Positions 1 to 9,600 of a stretch of DNA of 64,000 nt are shown in pieces. Location: the NCBI RefSeq assembly GCF_022206305.1, contig NZ_JAKOIW010000001.1:310001-374000 (forward strand). The letters run 5' to 3'. Positions within the stretch are counted from its first letter, which is position 1; every line of letters starts with the position of its first letter. The DNA comes from Gordonia sp. 'Campus' (lineage in GTDB: Bacteria > Actinomycetota > Actinomycetes > Mycobacteriales > Mycobacteriaceae). The position numbers were made by a program, and so were the translations under genes. The notes under the pieces were generated by a model, which was given only the letters and a program-made list of their open reading frames with translations, was not told the origin of the DNA and made no database searches.

Positions 1-637
1 ATGCCTCCGCGGGATGTCCGAGCACTGCTGATCCCGTCGCGGTGGCGACGATGTCACCGTCGACCTCGAGCAGGCACGCCTCGAGTCCGAAGTCCACGTC
101 CGCGACATCGCGGATGACCGGACCGGTCACGTAGACGCCGGAGGAGTTGTTGTCGGCCACCGCATCCGCGAGGGTGAACTTGAATCCCGAGTAGCGACTG
201 TCGATGATCTCGATCGCGGCCATCGCATGATCGACCGCGGCGAGTGCCATGGCCGCGGTGACACCGGGACCGGCCAGGGAACGCCCGAGCACGAAGGCGA
301 TCTCCGGTTCGGCGCGCGGATGGATCAGGCGCTCACGTGGGACCGGCAAGCCGGCGGGCAGCACCATGGCATCGGTCAGCCACGCGACCGAGGGCTCGTC
401 GACGCCCATCTGCTTCTGCTTGGCCCGCGAGGTCAGGCCCAGCTTGATCCCGGTCACGGTCTCCCCGCGCGAGCGGCGGTCGGCGAGCGCGATGTCCTGG
501 GCGGCGTAGGCGACGTCGAGGCTCAGCCCCGGCCACTCGTGCTGGATGGAGGTTCGCGCCGTCCGCGAGCGCTCCGCGGCGAGCAACGAGCCGGCCACCC
601 GAACCGCACTCCAGTCGTCGATTCCGTTGTCTGTCAC
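1..637 (-). CDS. 4-oxalocrotonate decarboxylase-like enzyme of the hydratase/decarboxylase family, 3' end cut by window edge
   Basis: About 212 codons are present; the C-terminus lies beyond the left edge. The start is a GTG preceded by AGGAG with five bases between. The protein has the family signature around GIKLGLTS, then KQKQMGV and WLTDAM, then IHPRAEPEIAFVL (about residues 60-120) and EIIDSRY. The 'KQKQMGV..WLTDAM' form is typical of XylI/DmpH-type 4-oxalocrotonate decarboxylases rather than MhpD-type hydratases, which usually read '[10 protein letters not shown]'. Such enzymes are Mg-dependent, cytosolic and form a complex with the 2-oxopent-4-enoate hydratase, whose gene lies 32 bp upstream here. 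Expected role: 2-oxohex-3-enedioate to 2-hydroxypenta-2,4-dienoate plus CO2 in catechol meta-cleavage. A second homologue lies at 41802-42581 in another pathway. The decarboxylase/hydratase distinction rests on motif similarity only. Confidence 0.8.
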   Translation of the reverse strand, partial: MTDNGIDDWSAVRVAGSLLAAERSRTARTSIQHEWPGLSLDVAYAAQDIALADRRSRGETVTGIKLGLTSRAKQKQMGVDEPSVAWLTDAMVLPAGLPVPRERLIHPRAEPEIAFVLGRSLAGPGVTAAMALAAVDHAMAAIEIIDSRYSGFKFTLADAVADNNSSGVYVTGPVIRDVADVDFGLEACLLEVDGDIVATATGSAVLGHPAEA

Positions 638-669
638 TTCTTCTCCTGATGATTCGAGAACACGAGCAC

Positions 670-1470
670 TCACGCGCCCAGCACCGCGGTGACGCTGCCG
701 ACGCCGGCGATGGTGGCGACCACGGTGTCCCCCGGCCCGACCGGCACCGCCGCGGTCATCGAGCCGGGCAGCACCACATGGCCGGGTTCGAGGGTGACGC
801 CGAGGGGCCCGACCGTGTTGGCCAGCCAGACCAGGGCGTTGATCGGCGATCCGAGCACCGCGCCACCGGCGCCGGTGTGGACGAGTTCGCCGTTCACGTG
901 CAGGTTGCAGCCGGCCATCCGCAGGTCGACGTCGACGAGCGGCACCGGCCGCCCGCCCAGGATGACCCCGCCCGATGACGCGTTGTCGGCGATGGTGTCG
1001 AAGATGCCGATCTTCCAGTCGCGGATGCGGGAGTCCACGATCTCCAGTGCGGGGAGCACGAAGTCGACGGCCGCGGCCGCCTCGGCGACCGTGACCCCCG
1101 GTCCGCGTAGTGGCCTCGCGAGGACGAAGGCGACCTCCGGCTCGATGCGCGGTTGGATGAACGTGCCCGCCGGGATCGGGGCGTGCTCGAGGTGGAACAT
1201 GCTCGCCGTGAGGTGCCCGAAGTCCGGCTGGTCGACACCCATCTGCCGTTGGATGGCACGGGAGGCCAGCCCCACCTTGTGCCCTTTCACCACGTCACCC
1301 TGCTTCTCCCAGTCCTGAACCTGGGCGAGGGCGATCTCATAGGCGGTCGACAGCGGGTGGTCCGCGAACCGCCCGGCCAGGGGTTCGATCGGGGCGTGGT
1401 CTCGATAGGCGTCGAGCAACGCATCGGCGGCGTCGCGCACGAGGTCGGCATGGTCGGTCATGGAAGGCAT
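670..1470 (-). CDS. 2-oxopent-4-enoate (2-hydroxypenta-2,4-dienoate) hydratase
   Basis: A 266-residue protein, the normal length for MhpD/DmpE hydratases. It shows [18 protein letters not shown], the acidic metal-binding stretch PRIEPEVAFVL and EIVDSRI, followed by DNASSGG. The reaction is addition of water to 2-hydroxypenta-2,4-dienoate giving 4-hydroxy-2-oxovalerate, in the cytosol. It sits between an IclR gene (34 bp gap) and the decarboxylase gene (32 bp gap), all on the same strand, so the two enzymes are probably co-expressed and may form the usual hydratase-decarboxylase complex. The first ATG follows AGAAAG closely; a second ATG at 1458 is an alternative start. The aldolase and acetaldehyde dehydrogenase of this pathway would be expected beyond the left edge. 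Confidence 0.87.
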   Translation of the reverse strand: MPSMTDHADLVRDAADALLDAYRDHAPIEPLAGRFADHPLSTAYEIALAQVQDWEKQGDVVKGHKVGLASRAIQRQMGVDQPDFGHLTASMFHLEHAPIPAGTFIQPRIEPEVAFVLARPLRGPGVTVAEAAAAVDFVLPALEIVDSRIRDWKIGIFDTIADNASSGGVILGGRPVPLVDVDLRMAGCNLHVNGELVHTGAGGAVLGSPINALVWLANTVGPLGVTLEPGHVVLPGSMTAAVPVGPGDTVVATIAGVGSVTAVLGA

Positions 1471-1504
1471 GATCTTTCTGGGCTGAGGAACGGTGACCGC
1501 GGGG

Positions 1505-2326
1505 TCATCCCGCGACCGCGTGCAGGACGGAGACCTCGCGCTCGGGCAGACGGATGGGCGTGGACACGTCGCCGGACGAGGAGTTCAGCGCGCGGGACGC
1601 GTCGGCGGCGGCCGCGATCACCGCACGCCGGAATTCGTGTTGTGCCGGGATGAATCTCGTCGCGGGCGCGGTGATCGACATCGCCGCCACGACGACCCCC
1701 ATCTCGTCGCGGATCGGCGCCGCGACGCAATGCACGTCGGGAACCGCTTCGGCCAGGTCGAAGGCGCAGCCCCGGCGCAGCACACCCTTCAGTTCCGCGG
1801 CCAGTTCGTCCGGGTCGGTCAGGGTCGAGGACGTGTACCGCCGGAGCTGCTTGTCGGTCAGGTTGCGAGCCAGCTGAGCCGGATCGCAGTGCGCGAGGAG
1901 CACTTTGCCGACCGCGCTGCAATGCGCATCGAGCTGGGCGCCGATCCGGGCGCCGGACACGTTGATGACGTGGTTTCCCAAAACCTTGTCGACGTAGATC
2001 ACCCGATAGCGTTCCATGACGGCGAGATGGGTTGTCTCGCCGAACTTCTCCGAGAGCGCCTGCAGGATCGGGGCAGCACAGGACTTGACGTCGACCGTGC
2101 CCTGCAGCGCCTGGTTCAGTTCGACGACGCGCCAGCCGATACGGTAGCGGCCGCGGGCGCGACACTGCAGCAGGCCGATGTCGACCAGCGAGGCCAGCAG
2201 CGCGTGCGCGCTCGACCGGGGGACGCCCAGTTCGCCGGCGACCTCCGACACACCCCACTCGGGACGTTCGACGGTGAACAGATCCAGGACCGGGCCGATT
2301 TTCTGGACGGTCTGCAGCGCGGCCAC
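1505..2326 (-). CDS. IclR-family transcriptional regulator
   Basis: A 273-residue regulator with an N-terminal winged helix (VQKIGPVLDLF, then a recognition region near GVPRSSAHALLASL) and a C-terminal IclR effector-binding domain (CSAVGKVLLA; later VAAPIRDEMGVVVAAMSI). I place the start at a GTG at 2326, one base past the stop of the EthD-like gene, because the protein then begins right at the helix-turn-helix domain as IclR proteins do. A longer frame exists to 2566, but it runs antisense-like through the real EthD gene. The gene sits between gcoAB/EthD and the meta-cleavage genes, so it probably controls aromatic catabolism here. IclR regulators of aromatic pathways (PcaR, CatR types) are common in actinomycetes. 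Ligand and mode are unknown. Confidence 0.85.
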   Translation of the reverse strand: MAALQTVQKIGPVLDLFTVERPEWGVSEVAGELGVPRSSAHALLASLVDIGLLQCRARGRYRIGWRVVELNQALQGTVDVKSCAAPILQALSEKFGETTHLAVMERYRVIYVDKVLGNHVINVSGARIGAQLDAHCSAVGKVLLAHCDPAQLARNLTDKQLRRYTSSTLTDPDELAAELKGVLRRGCAFDLAEAVPDVHCVAAPIRDEMGVVVAAMSITAPATRFIPAQHEFRRAVIAAAADASRALNSSSGDVSTPIRLPEREVSVLHAVAG

Positions 2327-2327
2327 G

Positions 2328-2639
2328 TCAGGGCCCCACCGTCGACTCGTCGCTGAACAGCAGGGTCGCCCCACCGGTGGCGAAGTTGGCGACATCGCCG
2401 GCCGCGGCCTGCCCCTCAGGCGATCCGAGGGCCTGGGCAAGTGCGTCTTTCGAGTCGAAGTACAGCTCGGCCACCGAGTACGAGGCGGGCTCGGTGCCGT
2501 CGAGGGAGTCGCACTTGCCCGCGGCGAACCGGCGCAGTCCGGGTATACGGCGGACCAGTTCGGCATGCTCGTTCTCGTAGTGCCGGTCGAAGGCCTCCGG
2601 GTCGAGCGGATGTCCGTAGATCACGGTGAGTCGGTACAT
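2328..2639 (-). CDS. EthD-domain small protein
   Basis: A 103-residue protein beginning MYRLTVIYGHP with AAAGG seven bases upstream. It has the features of the EthD/dimeric alpha-beta barrel family: DPEAFDRHYENEHAELVRRIPG near the N-terminus and the later AELYFDSKDALAQAL. EthD was first seen in the Rhodococcus ether-degrading P450 system (ethRABCD), where it is required although its chemistry is unclear. Here it lies 28 bp after the gcoB-like reductase, and its stop is one base from the IclR start, so it is part of the gco operon. This parallels EthD's position beside a P450 and its reductase. The function is inferred from family and location only. Confidence 0.8.
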   Translation of the reverse strand: MYRLTVIYGHPLDPEAFDRHYENEHAELVRRIPGLRRFAAGKCDSLDGTEPASYSVAELYFDSKDALAQALGSPEGQAAAGDVANFATGGATLLFSDESTVGP

Positions 2640-2667
2640 GACTTGCCTTTCGGATTCGATCGAGATG

Positions 2668-3705
2668 TCACGATGCCGCGGTGGTCGCCACGGGGGCCGC
2701 CACGGTGAATTCCTCACGGAAGATGAGACGGGGCGCCATCCGGCGACGTTTCAGCGCCCGGACGCCGGCCTCGATCATGGCCGGCGGGCCACAGAGATAG
2801 GCGCTCAGCCCTTTACAGCTGCGGAAGTCCTCGACGACGACGTCGGTGACCATCCCGGTGGCGCCGTCCCACTGCTCCTCGCTGAGGGCCGGCCGGTAGT
2901 GGAAGTTGTCGTACCCGGCCTCGAGTTCGCGGAAGAACTCGACGTCGTAGAGGTCGTCCCGTCGTCGGCCACCGTGGTACAGGTACAGCTCGGGTACCAG
3001 GCCGTGGTCCAGCACGTGGCGGGTGATGGACTTCAGGGGGGCGAGTCCGGTACCGCCGCCGATGAGGATCGCCGGCTCGGCCTGCTCGCGGACGAGGTGG
3101 AACTGGCCGAGCGGTCCGCGGAGTTCTACCCGCTCCCCCACCGTCAGCGAACCAAAGATCCAACCCTCCGTTGCTCTTCCACCGACGGTGCGCTTGACGT
3201 GGAACTCCAGGAGCTTCGACTCCGACGGCGGGTTGGCCATCGAGTACTGACGCCCCACACCGGTACCGGGGATCACCAGCTCCGCATACTGGCCCGCGTT
3301 GAACGTCATCGGCTCGTCCAGTTCGACGACGAGCCGGCGCGTGTCGGTGGCGATGTCGTCCAGGACGACGACGGTGCCGTCGTGGTCGCGCAGCGGATGT
3401 CGGGGCCCTCCGTCGTCGACTGCGGCGCCCAGCGGTTCGACGACCAGGTCCGAGCACGGCGTGGCCATGCAACCCAGCGCCAACCCGGCACACCGTTCGG
3501 CCGGCGTCAGCGTGTAGTCGGGTGAGTCATTGTGCGCCACTTCGCCGTCGAGCACTCGGAGCTTGCAGGTACCGCAGGTCCCCTGGGTGCAGGAGTGCGG
3601 CAGCCACTCCCCGGCGCGCAGCACCGCATCGAGGACCGACTGATCGGCGGCCACGTCGAGCGGCGTGTCCGAGCCCTGGATACGAACCCGATGTGTGGTG
3701 TTCAC
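2668..3705 (-). CDS. gcoB: GcoB-like reductase for the aromatic O-demethylase P450 ([2Fe-2S]-FAD-NAD(P)H)
   Basis: A 345-residue three-domain reductase. The N-terminal plant-type ferredoxin has cysteines 39, 44, 47 and 79 (CTQGTCGTC spacing). The FAD domain has RQYSMAN near residue 155, and the NAD domain has GGGTGLAP and LCGPPAM. The order ferredoxin-FAD-NAD and the C-terminal 'ALKRRRMAPR' stretch match what I recall of Amycolatopsis GcoB, the single-component partner of the guaiacol O-demethylase P450. It passes electrons from NADH to the adjacent P450. The start is GTG, with GGGAGG inside the end of the P450 gene and only 3 bp between the two genes, so they are translationally linked. Confidence 0.9.
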   Translation of the reverse strand: MNTTHRVRIQGSDTPLDVAADQSVLDAVLRAGEWLPHSCTQGTCGTCKLRVLDGEVAHNDSPDYTLTPAERCAGLALGCMATPCSDLVVEPLGAAVDDGGPRHPLRDHDGTVVVLDDIATDTRRLVVELDEPMTFNAGQYAELVIPGTGVGRQYSMANPPSESKLLEFHVKRTVGGRATEGWIFGSLTVGERVELRGPLGQFHLVREQAEPAILIGGGTGLAPLKSITRHVLDHGLVPELYLYHGGRRRDDLYDVEFFRELEAGYDNFHYRPALSEEQWDGATGMVTDVVVEDFRSCKGLSAYLCGPPAMIEAGVRALKRRRMAPRLIFREEFTVAAPVATTAAS

Positions 3706-3708
3706 GCC

Positions 3709-4944
3709 TCAGACCTCCCACTTGACATGGAGTTCCTTGGGGCCACGGAAACCCCAGCCCCAGAAGTCGACCTCGTGGTCGGTGTCGCGCTCGATGTTGG
3801 GGATCGTCTCCAAAAGCTCCTCGAGCGCGATACGGACCACGTTGTTCGCGAAATAGGTTCCGGCGCAGGCGTGGACACCACCGCCGAAGGTCATGTTCGG
3901 GATCACCGCGCGGTCGAGGTCGTACGCGGTCGGGGCGTCGTAGGCATTCTCATCCTGATTCGCCGAACCGTAGGACAGCATCACCACGGAGTTCTGCGGG
4001 ATCGTCACTCCACCGACCACGACCTCGTCGGTGGCGATCTTCGCGGCCGCCGACCAGATCGGGGCGACCCACCGCATGCCCTCACCGACCGCCCGCGGGA
4101 TGAGGCCCGGGTCGTCGACGACCCGCTCCAGCTGATCCGGCCGGCTGAACAGGCCGGCCAGTGTGGTGGCCATCGCATGACCCGGCTCCTGCATCGCGCC
4201 GAGCAGGAACACGTAGAGGTTGGGGTAGATGACGTCGCGGCTGCGCGTCTGCCCCTCGGGCATCCCATCGTGCAGCCAATGCGAGATCGCGCTGTGGTCG
4301 GGGTTGACGATCCACTCGTCGATCTTGGGGTCGACGTGCGCGATGATCTCGGCCTTTGCCTCGTCGCCGGGGACGAAGCCGTCGGGGTTGGCGAACTCGC
4401 CGTCGGGCGTCATCGCGGAATTCGTGAACGAGACGCTGAGCTTGTGGAACCACTCCCGCAGCTTGTCGGTGCTCACGTCGCTCAGGCCGAGCAGATCGCC
4501 GAGGGCCCGGACACTGACCGGTTCGCAGTACTCGGCGACGATGTCGGCCGAGCCGTTGTCCTCGATCCGCTCGAGCAGTTCGCGGGCGTACGGCCGGACC
4601 AGGTCGTCGATGTAGTTGTCGACGGCCGACGGCTGCAGATGCGGCTCGACCATGTCGCGCAGATCGCGATGCTCGGGACCGTTCGTGTTGAGCAGCGCCC
4701 CGTGACCGAACGTGCGGCCGCCCGCCGGGGAGATCACCGCAGGCCAGTTGTCCGAATCCTTCGCGATCTGCATGCACAGCTCGCGGGTCGAGACGATGTA
4801 CATCCCGAGGGAGGGCACGAACGCCACCGGCGCCTCCTTCCGCAGCCGCTCGTAGAACGGGTACGGATCGGCCTCGAGTTCGGCCATCGTGATCTCTTCG
4901 ACGAACTTCGGGGTGACCTCGTGCGAGGGCTGGACTGCGGTCAT
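3709..4944 (-). CDS. gcoA: CYP255A-type cytochrome P450, guaiacol/alkylguaiacol O-demethylase GcoA-like
   Basis: A 411-residue P450 with heme ligand Cys360 ([10 protein letters not shown]), an I-helix region GAMQEPGH near 249-256 and an E/R pair around GEGMRW. Long stretches match my memory of Amycolatopsis GcoA with a constant offset of four residues. These include PAGGRTFGH, REWFxKLxx[16 protein letters not shown] and FWGWGFRGP. The three active-site phenylalanines reported for GcoA (75, 169, 395) fall at Phe79, Phe173 and Phe399 here. The known reaction is O-demethylation of guaiacol to catechol plus formaldehyde; related CYP255A enzymes act on 4-alkylguaiacols. The start follows GGAGAG. 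It is the first gene of a reverse operon with gcoB, EthD, IclR and meta-cleavage genes, and diverges from an AraC regulator. The exact substrate (guaiacol or an alkylguaiacol) cannot be read from sequence. Confidence 0.92.
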   Translation of the reverse strand: MTAVQPSHEVTPKFVEEITMAELEADPYPFYERLRKEAPVAFVPSLGMYIVSTRELCMQIAKDSDNWPAVISPAGGRTFGHGALLNTNGPEHRDLRDMVEPHLQPSAVDNYIDDLVRPYARELLERIEDNGSADIVAEYCEPVSVRALGDLLGLSDVSTDKLREWFHKLSVSFTNSAMTPDGEFANPDGFVPGDEAKAEIIAHVDPKIDEWIVNPDHSAISHWLHDGMPEGQTRSRDVIYPNLYVFLLGAMQEPGHAMATTLAGLFSRPDQLERVVDDPGLIPRAVGEGMRWVAPIWSAAAKIATDEVVVGGVTIPQNSVVMLSYGSANQDENAYDAPTAYDLDRAVIPNMTFGGGVHACAGTYFANNVVRIALEELLETIPNIERDTDHEVDFWGWGFRGPKELHVKWEV

Positions 4945-5066
4945 GGTGACTCTCCGTTGTCGTTCCGGATATCGGTTGTCGGGAGCCGGTTCGTTCGGTC
5001 ATGCCGCCGGCCACCGTGGCAATGTCTTGTGATCTGGAACACTATGGGTGGAGGTGAGGGGAGAGA
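4945..5066. promoter_or_regulatory. Divergent promoter region between gcoA-like P450 and AraC regulator
   Basis: This 122-bp gap separates two genes transcribed outward, a P450 operon and an AraC/XylS regulator. It must hold both promoters and probably the regulator's binding site. I see ribosome-binding sites at both ends (GGAGAG leftward, GAGGGGAG rightward) and a near-palindrome CCGGATATCGG. I see no strong repeated operator. Confidence 0.5.
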
Positions 5067-6071
5067 ATGACTGCGAATGCACCGATGGATGACTCCGCGT
5101 GCACAGCGGGATCCGTGGAACTCAGCACCCGCGAACTCGCGAGCGCCGAGGGTCGAGTCCGGTGGGCGGAGGCGCTCGACGCCACCTTCTGCGAGATGGA
5201 CATCGACTGGCCCCAGGACCGTCGCCCGTTCACCGCTCAGATCGTCGCGCGCCCCGTCGGAAGCCTCTCGGTGAGCGTGGTCCGCGCCGATCCGCACACC
5301 GTCGTCCGCACGCCTGCGATGATCGAATCCGATCCGGCCGACGACTATCTGCTGTGCCTCATCACCCAGGGCGCCGCCACGATCTCGCAGGGCGAACACA
5401 CCGGACTGTTGCAACACGGCGCCTTCGGGATCATCGACGCCACAGCACCTTTCGTCGTCAGCGGCGCCACCGAGTTCGAGCAGATCGTTGTGCGTGCGCC
5501 TCGTGGACAACTGGCCGCGCGGGCGACGTACGACGTCATCGACGACGCGACGGGCCGGGCCATCGCGGTCGATTCCGGTATCGGACGACTCGTGTCGAGC
5601 TTCCTCGTCGACGTCGCGGCCCAGGTCCAAGGAATCTCCGTGTCGTCGTCCGGCACGGTGGCGAGCGCGGTGTTGGACATGGTCGCCGGCGCGGTGACCG
5701 AGCAGATCTCACACCGCACCGCGACCGACCGGATACATGCCGCCGACCTCCGCGCGGTCCAGAACGCGATGGCCGATCACCTGCACGATCCCGACCACAC
5801 CATCGCGCTGGTGGCCGCCGAGGTCGGGATGTCGATGCGATACGTCCACAAGCTGTTCAGCACCACCGGCACGACGCCTCGGGCCTGGCTGTACGCCCGA
5901 CGGCTCGACCGGGCCCGCGCGCTTCTCGCGCAGACCGATCTCTGTGTCGCCGACATCTGCGCGCAGGTCGGGTTCCGCGATGCGTCGCACTTCAGCCGCG
6001 CGTTCAGCCGCACGTTCGGAGTCAGCCCATCCCGCTATCGGGCCAACGCTGCCGAGCGTCATCGTCCCTAG
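5067..6071 (+). CDS. AraC/XylS-family regulator, GcoR-like
   Basis: A 334-residue regulator. The N-terminal part is the AraC-binding-like (XylS/FeaR type) domain with the QGAATISQGE and LLQHGAFGIIDATAPF stretches near residues 95-130. The C-terminal two-helix DNA-binding domain covers about residues 230-330, with VAAEVGMSMRYVHKLF, RARALLAQ and the family signature DICAQVGFRDASHFSRAFSR. It starts at an ATG after GAGGGGAGAGA and diverges from the gcoA-like P450. AraC-type activators beside gcoAB are known in Amycolatopsis and Rhodococcus, so activation of the O-demethylase operon by guaiacol-like compounds is the likely role. Confidence 0.88.
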   Translation: MTANAPMDDSACTAGSVELSTRELASAEGRVRWAEALDATFCEMDIDWPQDRRPFTAQIVARPVGSLSVSVVRADPHTVVRTPAMIESDPADDYLLCLITQGAATISQGEHTGLLQHGAFGIIDATAPFVVSGATEFEQIVVRAPRGQLAARATYDVIDDATGRAIAVDSGIGRLVSSFLVDVAAQVQGISVSSSGTVASAVLDMVAGAVTEQISHRTATDRIHAADLRAVQNAMADHLHDPDHTIALVAAEVGMSMRYVHKLFSTTGTTPRAWLYARRLDRARALLAQTDLCVADICAQVGFRDASHFSRAFSRTFGVSPSRYRANAAERHRP

Positions 6072-6102
6072 GATGGTGGTACGCGACCGCAGGAAGGGAC
6101 CC

Positions 6103-6606
6103 ATGACGATCAGTGACACCGACCGTGATGCTCGATTCACCCACTCCGAGTCCATCCACATCGACGTCACACCCCAGCAGGTGTGGGACCTTGTGACCGA
6201 CATCGGTCGCACCGGTGAGTGGAGTCTGATCTGCAAGGCGTGCTGGTGGGCGGAACCGGCGACCGGCCCCGAGGTCGGCGCCTACTTCCACGGCCGCAAC
6301 GAGACCCCCGAGCGAGTGTGGGAAACCCGTTCCCGGGTCGTCGCCGCCGACGAGCCCCGCGAGTTCTCGTGGATGGTCAACGAGAACGCGGTGCGGTGGT
6401 CGTACACGATCGCACCCGACGGCGACGGGACGACGCTGACCGAGTCGTGGGCCGTGCAGCCCGCGGGGTTCGACCTGTTCGCCGAACGCTTCGGCGACGA
6501 CGCATCGCGGCAACTCGAACAGCGCCGCGAGGCCGCGCTTTCCGGTATCCCGGCCACCCTGGCCGCCATCAAGGAGATCGCCGAGCGCGGCCCCTCCGCC
6601 CCCTGA
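6103..6606 (+). CDS. SRPBCC (START/Bet v1-like) family protein
   Basis: A 167-residue protein with the polyketide-cyclase/SRPBCC pattern: an N-terminal 'HIDVTPQQVWDLVTDIGRTGEWS' type helix-grip opening, a central VVAADEPREFSW strand pair and a C-terminal long helix (RQLEQRREAALSGIPATLAAIK). This fold binds hydrophobic ligands and rarely reveals the substrate. The start is an ATG after AGGAAGGGACC, 31 bp downstream of the AraC regulator, so co-transcription is possible. It ends 17 bp before the convergent carboxylase gene. No catalytic residues can be assigned. Confidence 0.78.
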   Translation: MTISDTDRDARFTHSESIHIDVTPQQVWDLVTDIGRTGEWSLICKACWWAEPATGPEVGAYFHGRNETPERVWETRSRVVAADEPREFSWMVNENAVRWSYTIAPDGDGTTLTESWAVQPAGFDLFAERFGDDASRQLEQRREAALSGIPATLAAIKEIAERGPSAP

Positions 6607-6623
6607 GGTGCGAGGAGCGCAAG

Positions 6624-9600
6624 CTACGAGCTGACCACCTCGGAATCCTGCCTGCCCCACGCCGGCGACTTCTCGATCGCGCCGATGATCTGGGGCCGCA
6701 GCTCGTCGGCCTGGATGACCGCATCGACGGAACCGACCTCGACGGCGCGGCGGATGCTGTGCACGGCGTCGAACTCCGCGGCGATCTCGCTGATCTTCTC
6801 CGCGCGCACCGACTGGCGTAGGTCGGCCAGTTCGGCGTTGAGCCGTGAACGGTCCGGGCCGGTGGCCTGGGCGGTCTCCGCTTCCAGTTCACGCACGCGG
6901 GCGTCGGCGCCGACTCGCTTGGCGACGTCACCGGCGAACACCACCGCGGCCGCGGGCGCACCACCCAGGACGGAGGCGAACGAACCGTCGATCGCGAGCA
7001 CGGTCATGTTGGGGTTCAAGGCCTTCGAGAAGACCACGAACGCGCCGCCGTGGTAGCGCGAGATCACGCAGAACACGATGGGGCCCTCGAAATTGACGAT
7101 CGCACGACCAATCTCCGCGCCGTACTCCAGCTGGAGTTTGCGCAGCGACTCCGGCGACCCGTCGAACCCGGACAGGTTCGCGAGCACCACCAGCGGCCGG
7201 TTGCCGCTGGCCACGTTGATCGCGCGGGCCGCCTTCTTCGACGACTGCGGGAACAGGGTTCCGGCGGTGTAGGTGTCGGGGCCGTCGGTGGGTGTGTACC
7301 CCCGTCGCGGCACCTCGCGCGACTCGATACCCAACAGGCACACCGGGATTCCGCCCATGTGCAGGTCGCACACCACCGCGGTCTCCGCGTCGGCCATTCC
7401 CGCCCAACGCTCGAGCACCGGGTGGTCCTGGTCGGCGACGGCGCGGATCACCGTGCGGATGTCGAACGGCTTCTTGCGATCCGGGTTGGAGGCCGCCGAG
7501 AAGATCTGACCGACGGTGGTGAAATCGCTGCCCGCGAGGACGTGCGGGTAGTCGGAGATGTCGCGGTCCACGGGGTCGCTGGTGATCGCGCGGCGCGGTG
7601 TCTGCTCACCCGGCAACACATAGGTGTGCTCGTAGTGGGCCATCAGGAGATCCCGTGCCGCACCGAGATTCGGCGCCCAGTACTGCGCCTGGCCGTTGGG
7701 GCCCATGACGCGGTCGTAACCGCCGATACCGAAGTTGTCCTCGGCCGACACACCGCCGGAGAAGTCCAGCGACTGCTTGCCGGTGAGCACCATCGCCGAC
7801 TCCGGCGTCATCACCAGGATGCCCTTGGTGTGCATCAGCATCGTCGCCTCGGCGTTCCAGTACGGCTGCCCGCCGACGTTGATACCGGCCACGACGATGT
7901 TGATCTCACCGCCGGCCTGCGTGAACTCGACGATTCGCTTCAGCGCCAGGGCGATCCAGTCCATATTCTCCGTACCGGAGTCCATGGAGATCCGTGCACC
8001 CGAGGACAGTGCGTACCACTCGAGTGGGACCTGCATCTGCTCGGCGAGGTCGAGTGCGGCGACCAGCCGGCTGCACTCCGGCTCCGCAAGTGCGCCCAGC
8101 GATTTGGTCGGGTCGCCGAGTAGGACCACGCGGGTCACGCCCCGCGGGTACTTCTCGGTGGGCGTGGTGACCACACCGGCGACGATCGCGGCCGAGTTGC
8201 GCCCCTTGGGACGGTCGACCTGCACCAGACGCTGTTCGGCGTCGAGGTCGTACTCGGTGAACTCGCCCAGGATCGCGGCGAGCTCGTAGGGGTAGACCGT
8301 GTTGCGCTTGGCCGCCCGCAGCACCTTCTGGCGGTACTCGTCGACCGGCTCGATCGGCTCGTCGGACGGCTCGGTGACGCGGACGTCGAAACCGCCGGTC
8401 GCGTTGACCGAGAAGTGGACCGAGACCTTGCTCAGCTCACCGGTGTCGCGGTCCCGGCGACGCGCGATGAGCTGGACCTCTTCGAGCGCGACACCCTGGG
8501 TGGTACCGCGGATGTGGTCGGCGATGAGATCGAGGACCCCGGCGTCGACATCGATCGGCGGCCACACGTACATGACGATCCGGTTGGCGCCCGACAGCGT
8601 CCGGAGTCCGCGCTGCGCACGACGGATCGAGTCGACGCACGACGCGAGGGCGGCCTCCGCGGTCGGCAGCGTCAGCAACCTGCCGTCCTGTTCGCGAAGC
8701 GCCGTCAGATCGCGCACCTGGGCGAAGGCGACGAGGCGTTCGTCCGACGAGTTCTCCCGCGCCACACAGCGGAACAGGTACACCTCTTCGTCGTCCGACG
8801 AAGGGAGCCGGGTGAGGTCGAACTTGCGCAGGCGCTCCATCTGCATGCGCTGCGCGATGTAGGGGTGCAGCCCACGAATCAGACGCTCCTCGGCCATACC
8901 GGTCGCCGACGGACGGAACGTGACGTGGTGATGCATCCGCGCGTCGGCGCTGCCCGCGACGGTGAGGGTGATGCGGTGCACCTGGGGCGGCAGCGAACTC
9001 GTCGCGACGATGTCGTGCAGGGTGCCGGCGAGGACGTCGAAGTCGTCGGGCTGCTGCTCCCACGCCAGGTAGATGTCGGCGTCGATCGCCGCAGTGTCGC
9101 GGGCGAGTTCGGCCAGACCGCCGATGGCAGCGGGCAGTGCGTCGAATCCGACTGCGGCAGAGGCGATGTTGCCGGCGTCGCGCTCGGCGACCACGAAGGT
9201 CGCACCGCCGGCCTCACGAATCCGGATGTCGGAGAGACCACGGTTGCCGTAGTAGCGCCGGGTCAACACCTCGAGCATGACCGTGTTGTCGGCGTGCCGC
9301 TCGATGCGCTGGCCGAGCAGCCGGACGAGCGGCTCGGTGCTGCGCACCATGTCGTCGATGCGGCTCGTACGGTCGGCGGCGTCGGGATTCTCGTCGAGAT
9401 ACTTCAGCTGCTTGCGCACGTTGCTGTACACGCGTGCGCGGTCGCGCAGCAGCAGCGGCTGTCCGTACCAGGCGTAGATGACGCCGCGCGCGAGGTCGGA
9501 GACGGCCGGGAAGCGGACCTGGGTCGCGGCGACGAGGCGGTCGAGGGCGGTGCCCACCGCCTCGCGCAGTTCGTCTCGCGGGGTCGGCTCGTCGAGCCAT

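Noticed and set aside
2327..2566. N-terminal extension of the IclR regulator to 2566
   Set aside because: The extension runs through the EthD gene and has low-complexity residues; GTG 2326 places the start at the helix-turn-helix domain.
3532..5070. A 512-codon plus-strand frame opposite gcoA
   Set aside because: Composition is a shadow of the P450; no domain similarity and no start signal.
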